64,000 nt of DNA, from positions 7,750,001 through 7,814,000 of the forward strand of contig NZ_CP108383.1 in assembly GCF_035958815.1 (NCBI RefSeq), written 5' to 3'. Each line of letters begins with the position of its first letter. Positions within the stretch are counted from its first letter, which is position 1. This document shows positions 41,782 through 49,910 of the stretch, one piece after another. Both the position numbers and the translations under genes were made by a program. This DNA comes from Nocardia sp. NBC_01327. GTDB taxonomy: Bacteria; Actinomycetota; Actinomycetes; Mycobacteriales; Mycobacteriaceae. The notes under the pieces are model-generated. The model ran no database searches. It was given only the letters and a program-made list of their open reading frames with translations, and had not been told where the DNA came from.

Positions 41782-42629
41782 GGTGTCCTTTCTGATTGCC
41801 GCACAAGGGCGGTCCGTTGATAACCACGGGTGGCGGGCTGCGGCGGGCGGGGCGGCAGCGTGTCATTGATGCCGCTGGCCCCGCGGCGGCGGCGCGGCAG
41901 CATCGATCTGGCCGCGCCGGAGTGCGCGGTCTCGGCGGACTGGGGCTGCGCGCGCTCCGGTGCGGCAATGCCGATGAGATCGGCGTCGAGCATGCGGACG
42001 ACCTCCACCGTGACCGCATACAGGCTGCGGCACAGCAGCATTGCGATATCCCGACAACTGCGCCGGCCGTTGACCCACAGCAGGATCTCCTGCCGCTGCG
42101 CGCTGCCGGGGACCTCGAGCGCACTGCCGGGGCCGCTGAGCACCGCGCGGCCGATATCGGTGAGCACCAGGTGATTACGGTGCGGAGACACCCGGCCGTG
42201 CGCCAGCGCGGTCAGCCGCCTATCGGTCTCCAGCAGCAATCGGGCCGGCTCGACGCCGGGTTCGCGGGCGCCCGGCTCCTGCGCGGGTTCGGGCAGGTCG
42301 TGCCAGCTGCAGTCGGCGACCCAGCCGGCGGTAATGGCGAAGGCGCCGTCGAGCGCCGCCATCAGGACGACCACGCGCATATCGGCGGCCCCGGCGCAGC
42401 TGCGTCCGGGCCGGGACAGGAGTTCGCGCACACCGGGTGCGCCGGGCGAATCAACCGCGACAATCCGGCCCTGCCGGAAATGCAGATCTCCGCCCGGTTC
42501 ACCGGCCACACGCAATAGTCCCGTATGTCCGGATGTTCCGGCATTCAGCAATTCCCGCACCAATTCTCGGGTGGATTCCCTGCCGAGCGCCGGCAATGGC
42601 CCGGACTCGGAGAGAGGCCCCGTTGTCAT
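41778..42629 (-). CDS. PATAN/DUF4388-like signalling protein
   Basis: A 283-aa protein. Residues 10-75 read like a PATAN (DUF4388) domain: ELLNAGTSGHTGLLRVAG followed by DLHFRQGRIVAVDSPGAPG. The centre is alpha-helical, and a winged-helix-like segment follows (LLWVNGRRSCRDIAMLLCRS, about residues 185-204). The last 60 residues are Arg/Pro-rich and probably disordered. PATAN domains couple to roadblock proteins and response regulators. The ATG at 42629 has GGAG upstream. It is translationally coupled to the roadblock-like gene. Confidence 0.65.
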   Translation of the reverse strand: MTTGPLSESGPLPALGRESTRELVRELLNAGTSGHTGLLRVAGEPGGDLHFRQGRIVAVDSPGAPGVRELLSRPGRSCAGAADMRVVVLMAALDGAFAITAGWVADCSWHDLPEPAQEPGAREPGVEPARLLLETDRRLTALAHGRVSPHRNHLVLTDIGRAVLSGPGSALEVPGSAQRQEILLWVNGRRSCRDIAMLLCRSLYAVTVEVVRMLDADLIGIAAPERAQPQSAETAHSGAARSMLPRRRRGASGINDTLPPRPPQPATRGYQRTALVRQSERTP

Positions 42630-42855
42630 GGTGGAACTCCTGAGAAAATTCAGCACGAATAGCGAAAAGCACACGCCTGGTACGTATTCAGACGGTGACC
42701 CATATCGTGCCGAGTTACCGCGTGCTGGATATCCTGACAGTCCAGCAGTTTTGGAGCAACGGAATCCGGCGAATTGGTTACCAAAGTCCCATGGTGGGAG
42801 CGTCAAGCGGGGTTACGGCAAAAGTTTGCGGAAAAGCCTTGTCCAGCAACAAATA
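42630..42855. other. Promoter-side region of PATAN operon
   Basis: AT-richer non-coding stretch upstream of the PATAN start, up to the prenyl synthase terminator. No protein-like frame was found. It must hold the promoter for the PATAN/roadblock operon, but no clear -35/-10 pair can be fixed. Confidence 0.45.
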
Positions 42856-42883
42856 CCGCCCGGTCGAATTCTCGACCGGGCGG
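42856..42883 (-). terminator. Rho-independent-like terminator of the prenyl synthase gene
   Basis: A perfect 12-bp stem, CCGCCCGGTCGA/TCGACCGGGCGG, with a 4-nt loop. On the minus strand it is followed by TATTTGTT. It lies 50 bp after the polyprenyl synthase stop. Confidence 0.8.
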
Positions 42884-42932
42884 CAAATGGAACAAATAGG
42901 ACAATGTAGAACAATGGTCGATCAGTGGTCGA

Positions 42933-44006
42933 TCAGTGGTCGCGCTCGACCACACAATCCGCGAGCTGCATAAGGTCCTTCGCACGCCCGCCGTATCCGG
43001 AGATACGCGATTTGGCCGCCCGCACATGACGGATCGATTCGGCCTGCGCCCAGCGCCTGCCACCGGCCCGGGCGATGAGATCGGCGGCGCGCACGGCGGA
43101 TTGACCGTCCAGCGGCTCGTCCGAGCAGTACAGCTCGGCGAATTCGCGGCCGGCGGCGGTGCCCGATTCGAGCGCCACCACCACCGGCAGACTTCGCTTG
43201 TGCCGCAGCAGATCATTGCCGACCGGCTTACCGGTGCGCGCCGGATCGCCCCAGATGCCCATGAGATCGTCCACCAGCTGGAACGCCACGCCCAGTTCGC
43301 GGCCGAAGCGATCCATGGCCTCGACCTCCTCCGGCCGGGCGCCGGCGCAGAGCGCACCCATGGCACAGGCGCAGCCGAGCAGCGCGCCGGTCTTGTGCTG
43401 CAGGGTTTCCAGGCATTCGTCCAGTGTCACTTCGGGTTTCGTCTCGGCGGCGCAATCGGAATGCTGGCCCAGGCACAGTTCTATGACAGCTTCCTCCAGC
43501 CGGGCGATACCGGTCAGGGCCGCGACCGGAGCGCCCGCGAGAGTCCAGATCGCCAAGCCGTGCATGGCATCACCGGCGAGGACCGCATCGTCGATGCCCC
43601 AGACCCGCCACACCGTGGGGCGGCCGCGCCGCATCTCATCGCCGTCCATCACATCGTCGTGGATGAGCGTGAAATTGTGCACCAGTTCGATGGCGGCCGC
43701 GGCATGCACGGCCCCTGTCGACCATTCCGAATCCCCCCGCTTACCGGCGGCCCGGGCGGAGGCCAGCACCAGCGCGGGCCGCAGCCCCTTACCCGATTCG
43801 GCGACCGCGGCGACGCCGGCGGCATTCCACCAGCCGAGGTGATATCCGATCGGAAGCCGCAGCTCCGCGGGCAGCGTATCCACCGCCGCCCGCAGTAGCG
43901 GTTTCGTCAATTGGTGTGCGCGAGTGAGGATCTGCGCCGCCCCGTCGCCCCCTTCCCAGGGCGTTCCGGTGTCGAATGCGGGATCTGCCGCTGCCGACGA
44001 AGTCAT
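42933..44006 (-). CDS. Polyprenyl (geranylgeranyl-type) diphosphate synthase
   Basis: A 357-aa trans-prenyltransferase that condenses isopentenyl diphosphate with allylic diphosphates. The first Asp-rich motif is LIHDDVMDGD (FARM, DDxxD) and the second is QLVDDLMGIWGD (SARM, DDxxG), with KTGALLG and GKGLRPAL around them. The short-chain pattern suggests a GGPP-like product; length cannot be set by eye. The ATG at 44006 has CGGAGG about 6 bp upstream. It is divergent from the MurG paralogue and has its own terminator. Confidence 0.9.
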   Translation of the reverse strand: MTSSAAADPAFDTGTPWEGGDGAAQILTRAHQLTKPLLRAAVDTLPAELRLPIGYHLGWWNAAGVAAVAESGKGLRPALVLASARAAGKRGDSEWSTGAVHAAAAIELVHNFTLIHDDVMDGDEMRRGRPTVWRVWGIDDAVLAGDAMHGLAIWTLAGAPVAALTGIARLEEAVIELCLGQHSDCAAETKPEVTLDECLETLQHKTGALLGCACAMGALCAGARPEEVEAMDRFGRELGVAFQLVDDLMGIWGDPARTGKPVGNDLLRHKRSLPVVVALESGTAAGREFAELYCSDEPLDGQSAVRAADLIARAGGRRWAQAESIRHVRAAKSRISGYGGRAKDLMQLADCVVERDH

Positions 44007-44425
44007 GGCCACCTCCGGTTACTCTTGGAAAACGTTGTCGCCGAATTGATCTCGTGGTCAACGAGTCGGGGAATCCTGGGGAGAAGGGCGAGGGGATCGC
44101 TCGGGATGCGGGGGAACCAGCGGGGACCACGTGCAGGCCTTCATGCTCGGGCCCTCCCACTGGACGGATTGCACTGCTTACTGCACCACCATGATCCGAA
44201 TCACATTCATGGTAAAGGCCCATTGGCTGTTAGCCAACACCTCGCAATCTCCGCAGACCGACCAGTACCTGCACGAGCGACCACCGGAGACCGCATCGAG
44301 ATAGCCTGAACCGGACGTGGCACCGGCCCCGCAACGGCGGAAGTCACCGCTCCGACGGCACATCGTTGCGCCGCACACCCTTCCGGGTGTATTGCACAGC
44401 AACCCACATTCAGGAGGCTCGACAC
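44007..44425. other. 419-bp divergent intergenic region
   Basis: Between the prenyl synthase and MurG-like starts. No frame looks coding. Two dyads are visible: CTCGT-GGTCA-ACGAG (44051-44065) and TTGGCT-GTT-AGCCAA (44223-44237). Both could be operators. The length suggests that more regulation is present than I can identify. Confidence 0.5.
44223..44237. promoter_or_regulatory. Perfect 6-3-6 dyad
   Basis: TTGGCT-GTT-AGCCAA is an exact inverted repeat in the middle of the prenyl synthase/MurG-like intergenic region. It is operator-like; the binding protein is unknown. Confidence 0.4.
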
Positions 44426-45634
44426 ATGTCCGATTCCGCACTCGACCGCGCCGCGATTCTGCGGCGTGTCGGCGCGCACCGCGCCGTTCGCGTGATTGTC
44501 GCCGGCGGCGGTACGGGCGGGCACACCTATCCGGCGGTGGCCGCGGTGCGCGCGCTGCGCGATCTCGTCGCCGAGGCGGGCGCGACGGCGACGGTGCTGT
44601 GGGTCGGTACGCCGGACAGTCTCGAGCAGCGGGTGGCCGCCGAGAACGAGATCGAGTTCACCGGAATCAAAGCCGGGAAGCTGCGGCGTGATCGCAACCC
44701 CCTGCGCATGCTCAATGCCGCCAATGCCAAAGACGCGGTGCGGGTGCCGTTGAGCGTGCTCACGGCGCAGTCGGTCGTGCGGCGATTCCGGCCGGATGCG
44801 GTGCTGTGCACCGGCGGTTATGTCTGCGCGCCGATCGGCATGGCCGCGGCGCTGCGGCGACGGCCGCTGGTGATCCACGAGCAGACCACCGGTATCGGCA
44901 AGGCCAATCAATTGCTGGCCCGCGCGGCCGATCGCATCGCGCTCAGTTCCGAAGCCTCCGTAGCGCTGCTGCCCGCGAAGGTCCGCGCCCGAGCCCTGGT
45001 CACCGGCAATCCCATTCGGCCCGAACTCGCCACCGGCGATGCCGAAGCTGCCGCGCCCGCGCTGGAGTGGACCGGCTACTCCCCCGAGCTGCCCACCGTC
45101 TACGTCACCGGTGGCGCACAGGGCGCGGTGCAGATCAACGACCTCATCGCGGAAATCCTGCCGGAACTGCTGACCGTCGCCAATGTCATCCACCAGTGCG
45201 GACGGCGCTCCTACGATCAGGTGCGCGAGCGAGCGGCCGCACTTCCGGCCGAACTGCGCGACCGCTATCTGGTCCGCGATTTCCTCGGGGCCGAGCTCCC
45301 CGATGTGCTCGCGCTCACCGATGTGGTCGTATCACGTTCCGGCGCAGGCACTCTCGCCGAGCTGACCACCCTCGGCAAACCCGCGGTCCTGATCCCCTAC
45401 CCGCATTCCGTCGGCGGTGAGCAGATCCGCAATGCCCGCATTCTCGCCGAGCGGGGCGCGGCCCGCGCGCTCATCGGCGAGGAGGCCACCGCCCCCGGAC
45501 TGCGCACCGCCCTGTTCGAGCTGCTCACCGAAACCGATTCGCGCACCGCAGTTTCCGCCGCCGCCCGCGCCATGGGACACCCCGACGCCGCGGAGCAACT
45601 CGCGCTGGCCGTGCTCGACCTAGCGACACGCTGA
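44426..45634 (+). CDS. MurG-like UDP-GlcNAc transferase paralogue
   Basis: A 402-aa GT28 glycosyltransferase with a GT-B fold. The N-terminal glycine loop is VIVAGGGTGGHTYPAVAAVR, the acceptor domain has VLCTGGYVCAPIGMAA, and the donor site has VVSRSGAGTLAEL and SVGGEQIRNARIL. These match MurG, which adds GlcNAc to lipid I. It is not in a dcw cluster; the neighbours are a prenyl synthase and a thioesterase. It is therefore probably a second MurG-type enzyme acting on another polyprenyl or metabolite acceptor. The ATG at 44426 has AGGAGG at good distance; an upstream frame start at 44366 is less likely. Confidence 0.85.
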   Translation: MSDSALDRAAILRRVGAHRAVRVIVAGGGTGGHTYPAVAAVRALRDLVAEAGATATVLWVGTPDSLEQRVAAENEIEFTGIKAGKLRRDRNPLRMLNAANAKDAVRVPLSVLTAQSVVRRFRPDAVLCTGGYVCAPIGMAAALRRRPLVIHEQTTGIGKANQLLARAADRIALSSEASVALLPAKVRARALVTGNPIRPELATGDAEAAAPALEWTGYSPELPTVYVTGGAQGAVQINDLIAEILPELLTVANVIHQCGRRSYDQVRERAAALPAELRDRYLVRDFLGAELPDVLALTDVVVSRSGAGTLAELTTLGKPAVLIPYPHSVGGEQIRNARILAERGAARALIGEEATAPGLRTALFELLTETDSRTAVSAAARAMGHPDAAEQLALAVLDLATR

Positions 45635-45799
45635 CACTACCAGCCCAGCTCCACGCTGACAGTCCGAGCTCGACGGATCCGCTGACTATGAACAGTCGCA
45701 CGGCAGCGGATTCGGCACGCCCGACCGTGGTCGACTCCAATTTCGGGTACTGAACCGACTGCCGCTGAGGGGAATTCGACGGGCCGCCCGCCGAATCGA

Positions 45800-46330
45800 T
45801 CAGCCGCCGAGGATCAGGCAGCTGCTCGTGGCGGTGGCGAGCAGGGCGCCTTCGGCGTCGCGGACATCCGCTTCGGCGAAGGCAACTCGCCTGCCCGGCT
45901 TGGTGACCCAGCCGTGCACGCGCAGTTCACCGGTGTGGGCGTGGATCGGGCGCAGGTAGGTCACCTTGATTTCGATCGAGGTGTAGCCGACATCGGCGGG
46001 CAGGGTGGTGTGCACCGCGCAGCCGGCCGCGGAATCGAGCAGGGTGCAGGCCACGCCGCCGTGCACGAGACCGATCGGGTTGTACATGGATTCGTCCGGG
46101 GTACAGGCGAAGACGATATCGCCGGGGCCGACGCTGACGGGTCGCATGCCCAGCAGTCCGCCGATGGGCGGGCCCGCGATCTCACCGTCCAGCATGGCGG
46201 TGAGGAATTCCAGCCCGGTCCGGCCGGGGGCGGCCGCGAGCGCGATCTTCGGGTCGTGCCAGTACACGGTCTTACTGCGCGGTTCACCCCAGGAGGCGGG
46301 GGCGGTGGCCGGTTCGGTCGAGATCGTCAT
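45800..46330 (-). CDS. PaaI-type hotdog thioesterase
   Basis: A 176-aa hotdog-fold acyl-CoA thioesterase. The family core is YNPIGLVHGGVACTLLDSAA, with the HGG turn and the acidic residue on the central helix, followed by TSIEIKVTYLRPIHAHTGEL. It is expected to act as a tetramer on aryl or acyl-CoA. It is divergent from an HxlR regulator at 46385, with a small dyad between, so that regulator probably controls it. No signal peptide is present. Confidence 0.9.
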   Translation of the reverse strand: MTISTEPATAPASWGEPRSKTVYWHDPKIALAAAPGRTGLEFLTAMLDGEIAGPPIGGLLGMRPVSVGPGDIVFACTPDESMYNPIGLVHGGVACTLLDSAAGCAVHTTLPADVGYTSIEIKVTYLRPIHAHTGELRVHGWVTKPGRRVAFAEADVRDAEGALLATATSSCLILGG

Positions 46331-46353
46331 GAGGCCGACCCTAACACCCTGAG

Positions 46354-46366
46354 TTCATAATGTGAA
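46354..46366. promoter_or_regulatory. Dyad between thioesterase and HxlR genes
   Basis: TTCATAATGTGAA is a TTCA-N5-TGAA inverted repeat in the 54-bp gap between divergent genes, just upstream of a TATACT hexamer (46373-46378). It is a likely HxlR operator. Confidence 0.5.
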
Positions 46367-46384
46367 TGCAGATATACTCTGCCC

Positions 46385-46864
46385 ATGGCACGGAACTGTT
46401 CGGTGGCGGCCGCACTACAGGTGATCGGTGAGCAGTGGGCGCTGCTCGCCCTGCGCGAGGTATTCATGGGCGTGCGCCGGTTCGACGCCATCCAGGAGGC
46501 CACCGGCGCTCCCCGCGCCGTACTCGTCCGCAGATTGCGCACCCTCGTCGAGGCCGGCGTGCTGGAACTGCACGACTATCGGGAACCAGGCTCCCGCACC
46601 CGGCAGGAGTACCGCCTCACCGAAGCGGGCCGGGAACTACAACCGGTCCTCACCTCACTCATGCAGTGGGGGGACAAACATCTCGCCGGACCCGACGGAC
46701 CGCCGCTGTCGGTCCTGCATACCGACTGCGGCGCACCCGTGCGCGCGGTACTCTGCTGCGCCGACGGACACCAGCTCGCCGATACCGGAAGGGAGATAAG
46801 TCCGGTTGTCAATCGGCAAAACCCGTCGCGGGCAATACCTTCCGGCGCGTCGCTCAAACAGTGA
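46385..46864 (+). CDS. HxlR family transcriptional regulator
   Basis: A 159-aa winged-helix regulator beginning with the family pattern MARNCSVAAALQVIGEQWAL (Cys5 is the conserved Cys), then FMGVRRFDAIQEATGAPRAV and the wing YRLTEAGRELQPVL. The C-terminal 50 residues include three Cys (HTDCGAP, VLCCADG), which may bind metal or sense redox. It is divergent from the PaaI-type thioesterase and probably represses it. Confidence 0.9.
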   Translation: MARNCSVAAALQVIGEQWALLALREVFMGVRRFDAIQEATGAPRAVLVRRLRTLVEAGVLELHDYREPGSRTRQEYRLTEAGRELQPVLTSLMQWGDKHLAGPDGPPLSVLHTDCGAPVRAVLCCADGHQLADTGREISPVVNRQNPSRAIPSGASLKQ

Positions 46865-46949
46865 TGTTCACAACCAACCGATCGGCCGGAGAGCGGGTAG
46901 TGTCGGAGACGTCAGCAAGTACTCGGCTATTCCAGAGTTTGGAGATGCC

Positions 46950-47306
46950 ATGCAAATCCAGGTCTTCGCCGACAAGCACATCGGCGGCAGCGCGCCCCTC
47001 ATCGAGCAGGCGCAGGACACCATCGGATCGATCCTGACCTATTACGCGGACCATCTCACCCGCGTCGAGGCCCACATCACGGATGTGAACGGCCACAAGG
47101 GCGGATCGGAAGACAAACAGTGCAATCTCGAGGCGCGACCCAAGGGGCAGCCTCCCGTGGCGGTCCGCCACCGCGCCGCGACCGTCGAAGAGGCGTATAT
47201 CGGCGCCGCCGAAAGCATGGCCCACCTGCTGGACAGCCGATTCGGCCGGCTACATCACACCAAGGGCGGGGACACCATCCGCCATATGCAGCCCGCTGAA
47301 ATTTAG
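46950..47306 (+). CDS. HPF/RaiA-like ribosome-associated protein
   Basis: A 118-aa protein with the short HPF (hibernation factor) outline: N-terminal MQIQVFADKHIGGSAPLIEQ, a strand (RVEAHITDVNGHKGG), then NLEARPKGQPPVAVRHRAA and the second helix VEEAYIGAAESMAHLLDSRF. In the family the fold blocks the decoding site of idle ribosomes. Typical HPF is longer in actinobacteria (about 200 aa with a dimer domain), so this short copy is a divergent second form. GGAG precedes the ATG at 46950. It is convergent with the LuxR gene. Confidence 0.7.
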   Translation: MQIQVFADKHIGGSAPLIEQAQDTIGSILTYYADHLTRVEAHITDVNGHKGGSEDKQCNLEARPKGQPPVAVRHRAATVEEAYIGAAESMAHLLDSRFGRLHHTKGGDTIRHMQPAEI

Positions 47307-47319
47307 GCAGGGCTGGAAC

Positions 47320-48195
47320 TCAGGGCAATAAGCCCAGGCGGCGGGCTCGTACCACCGCTTCGTGCCGGGTATGCGCGCCGAGTTTGGTCATGGCACTGCG
47401 CAAATAGCTCTTGACCGTCTCGGCGCGCAATGAAAGCCGCAGCGCCGCTTCGATATTCGTACAGCCCAGCGCGATCTGGGCGAGCACGTCGAGTTCCCGG
47501 GGCGCCAGCGTCACCTCCCGATCCGGGTCCGCCACGCCGGATACCAATCGTGCCAATCGCTCCGTGACATCCCGTAATTTGCTGCGCGCCTGCGCATCCG
47601 AGACGGTGGGGGTGATGCCGCGCAATTCCGCGTGCAGATCCCGGAGCTGTTCGGTGACCATCGCATCCGCACCGGACAGCGGCTGGGCCTGCTGCCCGTC
47701 GTGCGCCAGGCGCAGCCGGACCCGCCGGTCCACCTCATCGCGAATCGCGAGTTCCACGCTCAACCGGCGTCCGGCCTGCACCATTTCATCGGCGATCCGG
47801 TCCCCGATCGGACCGGACTCCCGATTCGCGACATAGAGCACCGCACGCGCCTCACCGCTCACCACAACGGGCACCGCGACCACCGCGCGCAAGCCCTCGC
47901 CGAGCACCGCGCCGTCATAGTGATGCGTGATCGTCGAGGCCGATCGATAGTCCGCCACGGAGCGCGGCCTGCCGGTGGCCACCGCGCTGCCGCCCAGTCC
48001 GGAGCTCGGAGCCACCGCCAGCCCCCGCATCCGGTTCGTTCGCGTCCCCACGAACTCGCTGAGCACCAGCGTGCCCGCATGCACCGCGCCGCCGAAGACC
48101 ACCGGCGCCTTGGACAGCGCGGCGAGCTGCCGCAGCTCGGACCGCAGCACGTCGCTGTCACGCGGACGCAGCAGCCCCTCGGGGGTCTGGTTCAT
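47320..48195 (-). CDS. GAF-LuxR transcriptional regulator
   Basis: A 291-aa regulator with a GAF-like sensor domain (residues 25-150; GLGGSAVATGRPRSVADYRS and AVVAVPVVVSGEARAVLYVA are the typical core) and a C-terminal LuxR helix-turn-helix (residues 228-288; LAPRELDVLAQIALGCTNIE then LRAETVKSYLRSAM). No receiver Asp domain is present. It is divergent from the acyl-CoA ligase at 48252, with 56 bp between, and is likely its regulator. Known relatives next to acyl-CoA genes act in fatty acid or sterol catabolism; the ligand is unknown. Confidence 0.9.
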   Translation of the reverse strand: MNQTPEGLLRPRDSDVLRSELRQLAALSKAPVVFGGAVHAGTLVLSEFVGTRTNRMRGLAVAPSSGLGGSAVATGRPRSVADYRSASTITHHYDGAVLGEGLRAVVAVPVVVSGEARAVLYVANRESGPIGDRIADEMVQAGRRLSVELAIRDEVDRRVRLRLAHDGQQAQPLSGADAMVTEQLRDLHAELRGITPTVSDAQARSKLRDVTERLARLVSGVADPDREVTLAPRELDVLAQIALGCTNIEAALRLSLRAETVKSYLRSAMTKLGAHTRHEAVVRARRLGLLP

Positions 48196-48251
48196 CGGGT
48201 ACCCCTTTCCGGGGGTAGTCGGTGCCTGAGTGTGACGTGAATCCTAGCTAG

Positions 48252-49910
48252 GTGAGCATGAGCATGGACCGGCTCCCGCCGGTGAGCTATTCCTTCGGGG
48301 TCTGGGACACGCCGCTGCTCGGCGATACCATCGGCACGAACCTCGATCGCACGGTCGCGCGGTTCCCGGACCGCGAGGCCTTGATCGACTACACCACCGG
48401 CATCCGGTGGACCTATCGCGAGTTCGCCGCGGAGGTGGACGCACTGGCGCTCGGGCTGCTGGCCACCGGGCTCGGCAAGGGCGACCGGATCGGCATCTGG
48501 GCGCCGAACTGCCCGCAGTGGACACTGACGCAGTACGCCGCGGCCAAGATCGGCGCGATCCTGGTGAACATCAATCCCGCCTATCGCGCACACGAGCTGC
48601 GATATGTGCTGGGCCAGGCCGGGGTTCACACGCTGATCGCCGCGCCCGCCTTCAAGACCTCCGACTACGCGGCCATGATCGACGAGGTGCGGCCGGACTG
48701 CCCGGACCTGGAACAGGTAGTGCTCCTGGACAGCCCGCGGTGGCGGCGACTGTTCGAGACCGGCCGGGCCGGCGATCCGGAGCAGCTGACGCTCGCGCAG
48801 TCGGCGCTCTCGGCCGACGATCCGATCAATATCCAGTACACCTCGGGCACAACGGGATTCCCCAAGGGCGCCACCCTCAGCCACCACAATATTCTGAACA
48901 ACGGCTACTTCGTCGGCGAGCTGTGCGGTTACACCGAACAGGACCGCATCTGCATTCCCGTTCCCTTTTATCACTGCTTCGGCATGGTGATGGGGAATCT
49001 GGCCGCGACCAGTCACGGCGCGGCCATGATCATTCCGGCGCCCTCCTTCGAGCCGCGCGCCACCCTGGAAGCCGTTGCCGCCGAACGCTGCACCTCGCTG
49101 TACGGGGTGCCGACCATGTTCATCGCCGAGCTCGCCGATCCGGAATTCGACTCCTACGATCTGTCCAGTCTGCGCACCGGGATCATGGCCGGATCACCCT
49201 GCCCGATCGAGGTGATGAAGCAGGTCATCGAGCGCATGGGCATGCGCGAGGTGAGCATCTGCTACGGCATGACCGAAACATCCCCGGTCAGCACGCAGAC
49301 CCGCGCCGGCGACACCGTCGAGCAGCGCACCGCCACCGTAGGCCGGGCCGGACCGCATCTGGAGATCAAGATCGTCGACCCGGTCACGGGGCGGACCGTA
49401 CCGCGCGGCAGCACCGGTGAGCTGTGCACCCGCGGCTACTCCGTCATGCTCGGCTACTGGAACGATCCCGAGAAGACCACGGAGGCCATCGATTCCGCCC
49501 GCTGGATGCACACCGGCGATCTCGGCGCCATGGACGCCGACGGGTACATCGCGGTCACCGGGCGCATCAAGGACATGGTCATTCGCGGCGGCGAGAACAT
49601 CTACCCGCGCGAGATCGAGGAGTTCCTCTACAGCCATCCCGACATTCTCGACGCCCAGGTGATCGGGGTGCCCGACGCCAAGTACGGCGAGGAACTGATG
49701 GTGTGGATTCGCATGCGCGAGAACGCGACCCCGCTCACCCCCGAAACACTGCGCGCATTCTGCACCGGGCAGCTGGCCCACTACAAGATTCCCCGGTACG
49801 TGCACGTCGTGGACGAATTCCCGATGACCGTCACCGGCAAGATCCGCAAGATCGAGATGCGCGAGGTCGCCGTGCGGCTGCTCGGGCAGTCCACCGAGGA
49901 GCAGGCATGA
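48252..49910 (+). CDS. Fatty acyl-CoA ligase (FadD-type)
   Basis: A 552-aa AMP-forming acyl-CoA synthetase. The A3 loop is QYTSGTTGFPKGATLSHHN, A5 is ICYGMTETSP, A7/A8 is HTGDLGAMDADGYIAVTGRI then KDMVIRGGENIYPREIEEF, and the C-terminal Lys is in MTVTGKIRKIEMRE. The length and pattern match medium- or long-chain fatty-acyl-CoA synthases. The stop overlaps the next ligase start in ATGA. It is regulated probably by the divergent GAF-LuxR gene. Confidence 0.92.
   Translation: MSMSMDRLPPVSYSFGVWDTPLLGDTIGTNLDRTVARFPDREALIDYTTGIRWTYREFAAEVDALALGLLATGLGKGDRIGIWAPNCPQWTLTQYAAAKIGAILVNINPAYRAHELRYVLGQAGVHTLIAAPAFKTSDYAAMIDEVRPDCPDLEQVVLLDSPRWRRLFETGRAGDPEQLTLAQSALSADDPINIQYTSGTTGFPKGATLSHHNILNNGYFVGELCGYTEQDRICIPVPFYHCFGMVMGNLAATSHGAAMIIPAPSFEPRATLEAVAAERCTSLYGVPTMFIAELADPEFDSYDLSSLRTGIMAGSPCPIEVMKQVIERMGMREVSICYGMTETSPVSTQTRAGDTVEQRTATVGRAGPHLEIKIVDPVTGRTVPRGSTGELCTRGYSVMLGYWNDPEKTTEAIDSARWMHTGDLGAMDADGYIAVTGRIKDMVIRGGENIYPREIEEFLYSHPDILDAQVIGVPDAKYGEELMVWIRMRENATPLTPETLRAFCTGQLAHYKIPRYVHVVDEFPMTVTGKIRKIEMREVAVRLLGQSTEEQA

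Noticed and set aside
42911..42940. Repeated TGGTCGATCAG at the prenyl synthase stop as a regulatory array
   Set aside because: Only two and a half copies of 11 bp; too short and partly coding.
44007..44425. Riboswitch in the 419-bp intergenic region
   Set aside because: No conserved core of cobalamin, SAM, TPP, glycine or c-di-AMP riboswitches could be recognised.
48200..48217. TACCCC-N6-GGGGTA palindrome between LuxR and ligase genes as an operator
   Set aside because: It lies 5-22 bp before the LuxR start and contains its GGAAAGGGG ribosome site, so the symmetry is probably incidental.
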